From the NCBI GenBank assembly GCA_964527215.1, contig CAZGNZ010000056.1, positions 1 through 19,264 of the forward strand: a stretch of DNA of 19,264 nt, given 5' to 3'. This DNA is from CAZGNZ01 sp964527215 (GTDB lineage: Bacteria; Fidelibacterota; Marinisomatia; SCGC-AAA003-L08; JACNLC01). Below are positions 15,219-19,264 of this stretch, in pieces (position 1 is the stretch's first letter; each line of letters opens with the position of its first letter). A program made the position numbers and the translations under genes. Below the pieces are notes generated by a model. That model did no database searches and was not told the DNA's origin. It saw only the letters and a program-made list of their open reading frames with translations.

Positions 15219-17738
15219 TTAATCATACAAATTGTTCAGACAAAGTAATTTAAGATTCCGAGATATTTCATCCGGATTATCGCCGGGTGTGAATCGGATT
15301 CGAACCGGGCGTCCAGGCAGAAGGTCAAAAAAGTTATCGCTGAAATGTCCATTGATATTGGAAAAAGTCAGCATGATATTTTTAACCAGAGTGCTGCTTT
15401 CGAGAGATACTATCCAGCCATCCCCATCACGACTCACCTTTGGATTTAGAGCTGCACACCTGAGTTTCAGCTCCTTTTGGGGTACAAGAAACGCGGAATT
15501 TTCGGCAACAACCGTATCATCACAGCGCAGTCTGACGATTAAAAAACAGTTGCCGGGATGGTGATTCCCGGATATATCTGTAATTTTCCGTGTCAACATC
15601 TGAGAGCAGCCCGTGATTGGCGTCTCGACCTCCATGCTGTCATTCCATATTGAATTTCCGGAAAAATCCTGCAGTTCAAGTTCCATGATTCCCTGGATGG
15701 AGTAAGTCAGATCGGACACCGTTGTCACAGTTATGACACCATCCTCCACATCACATGACAGCAGCAGGGGTTCAAATGCTTTCCGGGCAAAGTAATGCAG
15801 GGCTTTCCACTTGCCGGTGCAGTCCAGGCTTGACCAGCTGGCAACAGGCCAGCAGTCATTCAGCTGCCAGTACAGGGTGCCCATGCAGTACGGCATTTTT
15901 CGGCGGTGGGCCTCGATTCCGGCCCGGACACCTTCGGCCTGCAGCAGCTGGCTGAGGTAGAGGAATTTTTCAAACGAATCGGGAAGCCGGTAATGATCTT
16001 CCATATAGCGGTGGATTCGTTCATTGCCGCCGGTTTTGCTCCGTTGATGGGCCGTCATAACTTCGGAGTTGATGTCCCACTGATCCTCCGGGGCATAGGT
16101 TTTTACCGTTTCCAGATCGGGAAATGACTGGAAGCCGTATTCGCTCATGAATCGTCCCACATATTTTTTGAAATGAGAAAACGGGTGGTCGGCATGCCAC
16201 ACCCCCCAGTAATGGATATCTCCCGATGTGGATTCGTAATGGGCATTTGCTCGCGGTCCCGCCATAGGGGAAGAGGGCCAGTAATCGGTCTGCGGATCGT
16301 AATCTGAAACGCATTCCGGTATCAGATAATTGAACAGCCGATCGTAATCCTGCCAGAGTTTTTCTCTCAATTCAGGGGCGTAGTTGTCTTTCCAGCCCCA
16401 GCCGCCGTCGGAGAACTGGGACCAGGCCACATCGATCTCATTGTTCCCGCACCACAGTGCCAGACAGGCATGGTTCCGAAGGCGGATGATGTTGTCGATG
16501 ACTTCCTGTTTAACGTTTTGGACGAAATCCGGATCACCGGGGTACAGGCTGCAGGCAAACATGAAATCCTGCCAGACCAGCAGGCCTTTCTCGTCGCACA
16601 GGTGATAGAAGAGATCGTCTTCGTAGATACCGCCGCCCCAGACCCGCAGCATATTCATGTTTGCATCCGCGGCGGACTGGAGAATGGATTCGAGTTTGTC
16701 ACGACTGACCCGGCTGAGGAAATTGTCATTGGGAATGTAGTTGGCGCCTTTGGCGAACACCGGAACGTCGTTGAGATGAAAGGCGAATCCTCTTCCCTTT
16801 GCATCCGGTTCCTGCACCAGTTTGATAGAACGCAGACCGATTTGCTCGGTATACTGATCCAATTCCTTTTCACGGGATTTCAGGCTAATGGATGCCGAAT
16901 ATAGATGTGGTTTCCCCAGTCCATTGCTCCACCACAGCTCCGGATCGGGAATCTCGACGCGGAATCTGAATTGACTCGGGTTATCATCATCTGTGAATTC
17001 ACCGGAGAAAAGGCATTCTTCATCCAGAGAAAAGGAGATCTCGTATGCGGCAGGGGTGCTGTTTCCGGACTTCACATTCGCGCTGATATCCAGAACGGCT
17101 TTCTTTTGAGTGACGCTGGTCTGCCGAATATAAACATTCTCCAGGCGGGCTTCATTCCAGAATTCAAGCCTAACAGGCCGCCAGATTCCCATTGTGATGA
17201 ATCTAGGTCCCCAGTCCCAGCCGTAGTGATAACCGGCTTTTCTCGCAAAGACACTGATTTTCTGGTCACCAAGTCCACCCTGTTCCGACTGATCGTTTAC
17301 AGCAGGCAGATCATATCCCAGCTTCTGCAGCTTTGGACCATCCACATTGACGGGGGATAGAAATCTGATATGGAGTTCGTTTGCCCCGGTCTTCAGAAGC
17401 TTCCGGCAGCTGACGCGCCATTGCCGGAACATGTTCTCTGCCGACAGGATGGATGTTCCGTTTAGACTGACTTCAGCATAAGTATCCAATCCGTCAAATA
17501 TCAGTTCCGCCTGTTCGAATTCCAGATCAGTGTCACTGCACTGAAATTCCAATCGGTATTCCCAGTTTTTCTTGTCAATCCACTGCAGGTCTTTTTCATT
17601 GGTGCCATAGAAGGGGTCGGGAATCAGGTCATGTTTCAGCAGATCGGTGTGAACGGAGCCGGGGACAGCGGCATCGCGCCACTCGGTCTCATGGGCTGCC
17701 CTGAATTGCCAGTCAGACTGGAGCAAATATGATCGCAA
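15219..17738 (-). CDS. Glycoside hydrolase family 2 beta-mannosidase
   Basis: 839 residues, close to the usual size of beta-mannosidase (EC 3.2.1.25), which releases mannose from the non-reducing end of beta-mannosides. An N-terminal sugar-binding sandwich (about 1-185) includes 'WRDAAVPGSVHTDLLKH', 'PFYGTNEKDLQWIDKKNWEY' and 'FDGLDTYAEVSLNG'. An Ig-like domain follows (to about 295) after 'AGYHYGWDWGPRF', then a TIM barrel with 'MLRVWGGGIYEDDLFY'. The acid/base Glu434 is in 'WCGNNEID' and the nucleophile Glu533 in 'FMSEYGFQSFPD'. C-terminal beta domains complete it. The start is TTG 17738: GAGGA lies five bases before it and the family N-terminus begins there. No signal peptide is seen, so it is probably cytoplasmic and acts on imported oligosaccharides. 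It appears to be the first gene of an operon with the receptor 20 bases downstream. Confidence 0.95.
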   Translation of the reverse strand: MRSYLLQSDWQFRAAHETEWRDAAVPGSVHTDLLKHDLIPDPFYGTNEKDLQWIDKKNWEYRLEFQCSDTDLEFEQAELIFDGLDTYAEVSLNGTSILSAENMFRQWRVSCRKLLKTGANELHIRFLSPVNVDGPKLQKLGYDLPAVNDQSEQGGLGDQKISVFARKAGYHYGWDWGPRFITMGIWRPVRLEFWNEARLENVYIRQTSVTQKKAVLDISANVKSGNSTPAAYEISFSLDEECLFSGEFTDDDNPSQFRFRVEIPDPELWWSNGLGKPHLYSASISLKSREKELDQYTEQIGLRSIKLVQEPDAKGRGFAFHLNDVPVFAKGANYIPNDNFLSRVSRDKLESILQSAADANMNMLRVWGGGIYEDDLFYHLCDEKGLLVWQDFMFACSLYPGDPDFVQNVKQEVIDNIIRLRNHACLALWCGNNEIDVAWSQFSDGGWGWKDNYAPELREKLWQDYDRLFNYLIPECVSDYDPQTDYWPSSPMAGPRANAHYESTSGDIHYWGVWHADHPFSHFKKYVGRFMSEYGFQSFPDLETVKTYAPEDQWDINSEVMTAHQRSKTGGNERIHRYMEDHYRLPDSFEKFLYLSQLLQAEGVRAGIEAHRRKMPYCMGTLYWQLNDCWPVASWSSLDCTGKWKALHYFARKAFEPLLLSCDVEDGVITVTTVSDLTYSIQGIMELELQDFSGNSIWNDSMEVETPITGCSQMLTRKITDISGNHHPGNCFLIVRLRCDDTVVAENSAFLVPQKELKLRCAALNPKVSRDGDGWIVSLESSTLVKNIMLTFSNINGHFSDNFFDLLPGRPVRIRFTPGDNPDEISRNLKLLCLNNLYD

Positions 17739-17847
17739 TTTTTCCTCAGATTTGAGATGAAAGAATAAAATTCCGCAAAAATACCAGCGAGTATTTTAAA
17801 TCAGAATTCATACGTACTGGGACAATGAAAAACTTCCCGGTTCGGGT

Positions 17848-17863
17848 TGATTCATTTGAATCA
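17848..17863. promoter_or_regulatory. Near-perfect 16-bp palindrome upstream of the beta-mannosidase (possible operator)
   Basis: TGATTCA-TT-TGAATCA has two 7-base arms, about 110 bases before the TTG start at 17738. Next to it is CCCG-GTT-CGGG (17836-17846). This size and symmetry suit a dimeric repressor or activator site for the mannoside operon. No regulator gene lies in the window. Confidence 0.35.
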
Positions 17864-17996
17864 TCGGTGATATGATAGTGCTCTGAGAGTTTGTTTATAA
17901 TTCGGATCCGGACAGAATTTTGAATTTCTCTAAATTCAGACAGGTTGGAAGAAGCCGCATTATGCCCGATATACAGGTAGGCATATGTCAGACGCA

Positions 17997-18022
17997 CCCT
18001 TTACTCGGATGAGAATAAAGGG
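17997..18022 (-). terminator. Hairpin just after the FISUMP gene
   Basis: CCCTTTA (17997-18003) pairs perfectly with TAAAGGG (18016-18022), with an inner CTC/GAG stem and a 4-base loop. It begins seven bases past the TGA of the leftward gene ending at 18029. No T-run follows on the minus strand, so it is either a weak terminator or a stabilising 3' end. It separates this gene from the mannosidase operon. Confidence 0.5.
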
Positions 18023-18028
18023 GCAGAA

Positions 18029-18895
18029 TCAATTATCTCTTACGCAGCGGACCGAATAGCCGGTGCGAAGGGGATGATAATTCCGGTAGATCGCTGCGGT
18101 GCCGAAACTCAATCCTCTTCCCCAGGCATACCCGTCCGCGAAAGGGCTGTAGAGGGTCGATGTCCAGAAATGACCAACATTTGTCATTCCCATATACTGC
18201 CCCGTTTCATAGTCCCGTGATTCGCCAGGGAGAGCGGTAAAACCGGTTTCATTGGTTGCTCCCTGATTGGGCGCACTCCAGTGGTCTGTTCCGGCTTCTT
18301 TGAGCATCCCGCCTTCATTGTCACCCAGCCATCCAGTTTGGTCCAGTTCAACTGCATCGATCCCCAGGAACAATTCCAGTTCATTGAAATCATCTTCAGA
18401 AGCCACATGCCAGCCTTCAGGTGCAATTCCCCGTTCATCGTTGACGGCATGCCAGTTATAGAGATATCCGTAGGTTTCCGTGAGTGTGGAATCATTGCCG
18501 TACAGTGCAAAAGCACCAACGTCCAGTTCCGGCCAGTCCGAAGCACTGATGCCGGATGGAATCAGATCACCATTGCGGTAGTGGGTGACTCGAAGGTTTT
18601 CGACCAGCCATTCCTGGCTGCCTATAATGACCATGTGATACACGTTACCGTCGATATCCAAGATCGGATCTCCCGAGTATTCGCAGCTGCCGTCATCAAG
18701 AGTGGCTTCCGGATCATAGTTAAGGGCGAATGGATCGGTACAGCCCCAGACCGCATTGCTCCAGCAGTCCGTCAGGATGCAGTTCAGGGTTTCAACGATG
18801 TCAAGAATATCGAGATTGCCGTCATTATTCCAGTCGCATTGTGAGAATACGGGAGCCCCAAATATGATAATGACTAACCCCAGTTTATTGATCAT
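18029..18895 (-). CDS. Secreted FISUMP-domain protein with single dockerin-like repeat
   Basis: 288 residues. A signal peptide (about 1-18, 'MINKLGLVIIIFGAPVFS') is followed by one dockerin-like EF-hand ('CDWNNDGNLDILDIVETLNCIL', about 20-41), a Cys motif 'GCTDPFALNYDPEATLDDGS' (about 50-69) and a FISUMP domain (Fibrobacter succinogenes major paralogous domain, about 78-288). The latter shows 'MVIIGSQEWLVENLRVTHYRNGD', 'YGYLYNWHAVNDERGIAPEGWHVAS', 'GFTALPGESRDY', 'FWTSTLY' and the C-terminal 'YHPLRTGYSVRCVRDN'. FISUMP domains are surface or secreted modules of unknown function, distantly like sulfatase-modifying or C-type-lectin folds. GGAGG lies five bases before the ATG, a strong ribosome site. 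There is no YPNPFNP sorting domain. Confidence 0.92.
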   Translation of the reverse strand: MINKLGLVIIIFGAPVFSQCDWNNDGNLDILDIVETLNCILTDCWSNAVWGCTDPFALNYDPEATLDDGSCEYSGDPILDIDGNVYHMVIIGSQEWLVENLRVTHYRNGDLIPSGISASDWPELDVGAFALYGNDSTLTETYGYLYNWHAVNDERGIAPEGWHVASEDDFNELELFLGIDAVELDQTGWLGDNEGGMLKEAGTDHWSAPNQGATNETGFTALPGESRDYETGQYMGMTNVGHFWTSTLYSPFADGYAWGRGLSFGTAAIYRNYHPLRTGYSVRCVRDN

Positions 18896-19264
18896 AATTC
18901 CTCCAAAATTGGTCTAATTCCCGGATGTGTTTCGGCAGGTTGGATTATTTGGACAGAACCCCTGTTTTAATTTTGTCGTGGCTTCGATCGGGTGCACATC
19001 ATGGACAGGTTGGTTCAAGACTCACGATTGCGGCCGGGTTGATAGTGTAAATTTATATCTAATCAGTGAATGATAGATTAGGATATTGTAAACAGACATT
19101 CTGAAAAACAAATCCCCACTTACGCGGGAATTTTGCTCCGGACCCTGGACTCACCGTCATGGGACGGATCTTCTCCGTCAATGGACTGACTCTGGAGAAC
19201 CAGGGACACGTGGATTAATCCGTCAGCCGACGGACTCTAGCCGACTGAGCTTCTCCCTTTTTAA
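18896..19264. other. Non-coding region at the right edge
   Basis: 369 bases with no convincing gene. The left part is AT-rich and should contain the promoter of the FISUMP gene, but no clear -35/-10 pair was found. An 8-base direct repeat CAGGTTGG occurs at 18936-18943 and 19006-19013. A REP-like element, ATCCCCACTTACGCGGGA, lies at about 19112-19129, and the rest is the nested inverted-repeat block described separately. Confidence 0.6.
19143..19245. repeat. Nested inverted and direct repeats
   Basis: CCCTGG (19143-19148) can pair with CCAGGG (19200-19205) around a hairpin GACGGA-TCTTC-TCCGTC (19163-19179). A second hairpin with the same arms in reversed order, TCCGTC-AGCC-GACGGA, lies at 19219-19234. 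CCGTC at 19154-19158 can also compete for GACGG. AGCCGAC is directly repeated at 19225-19231 and 19239-19245, and CTGG-AGAA-CCAG sits at 19193-19202. A T-run follows at 19258-19262. The block could be a structured RNA, a terminator/attenuator for a gene beyond the edge, or a degenerate REP/MITE-type element. Confidence 0.45.

Noticed and set aside
17746..17997. 83-codon open frame ending next to the mannosidase ribosome site
   Set aside because: It needs a GTG start abutting a hairpin, shows no spaced ribosome site, resembles no family and covers the likely promoter/operator region. The touching stop and ribosome site look coincidental.
1..19264. CRISPR array, tRNA, rRNA or insertion sequence
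   Set aside because: No regularly spaced repeats, cloverleaf with a T-loop, ribosomal sequence or transposase frame was recognised. The repeats at the right edge are short and irregular.

Overview
The window looks like a chromosomal piece from a Gram-negative bacterium of the FCB group. Candidatus Marinimicrobia (Neomarinimicrobiota) or a close relative is the best guess, but this is inference from domain content only. The signs are secreted proteins carrying dockerin-like 'LDILDIV' calcium repeats (seven copies by eye), a 'YPNPFNP' type-IX-like C-terminal sorting domain, 'CTDPFALNYDP' cysteine motifs, a FISUMP domain, a TonB-dependent receptor with a carboxypeptidase-regulatory-like N-terminus, and a lipoprotein with TPR and MORN-type repeats. 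No rRNA, tRNA, CRISPR array, transposase or phage gene was seen.

Layout. (1) 87-7304, leftward and AT-rich: a cluster of large secreted proteins read from one good sigma-70-like promoter near 7365-7393. What appears as two genes (5175-7304 and 1698-5150) is probably one gene of about 1,870 codons, broken by a single in-frame TAG at 5175-5177. The upstream half has the signal peptide, the downstream half has the sorting signal, and the same beta-helix runs across the stop. A beta-propeller/PKD/dockerin-like protein (87-1685) follows 12 bp downstream. (2) 7744-12197, rightward and more GC-rich: a TPR-MORN lipoprotein, a VOC-fold protein that probably starts at TTG, xanthine phosphoribosyltransferase (xpt), then an overlapping pair of membrane genes. 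The first of the pair looks like an ECF-transporter S component. The second fuses an EcfT-like membrane part to a THEP1-type P-loop NTPase. (3) 12226-17738, leftward: a GH2 beta-mannosidase, a TonB-dependent receptor 20 bp downstream and a small unknown protein, probably one operon for taking up and cutting a mannoside. (4) 18029-18895, leftward: a secreted FISUMP protein followed by a perfect hairpin. (5) 18896-19264: no gene, but a dense nest of inverted repeats at the right edge.

How they work together. The surface proteins of regions 1 and 4 are probably displayed or released through a type-IX-like route. The receptor and mannosidase form a small glycan-use locus. The pair at 10514-12197 may be an energized uptake system in which a THEP1-like NTPase stands where EcfA ATPases would normally be. 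Its position after xpt suggests, but does not show, a purine-related substrate. The two most interesting points are this fusion and the clean amber interruption of the giant beta-helix gene.
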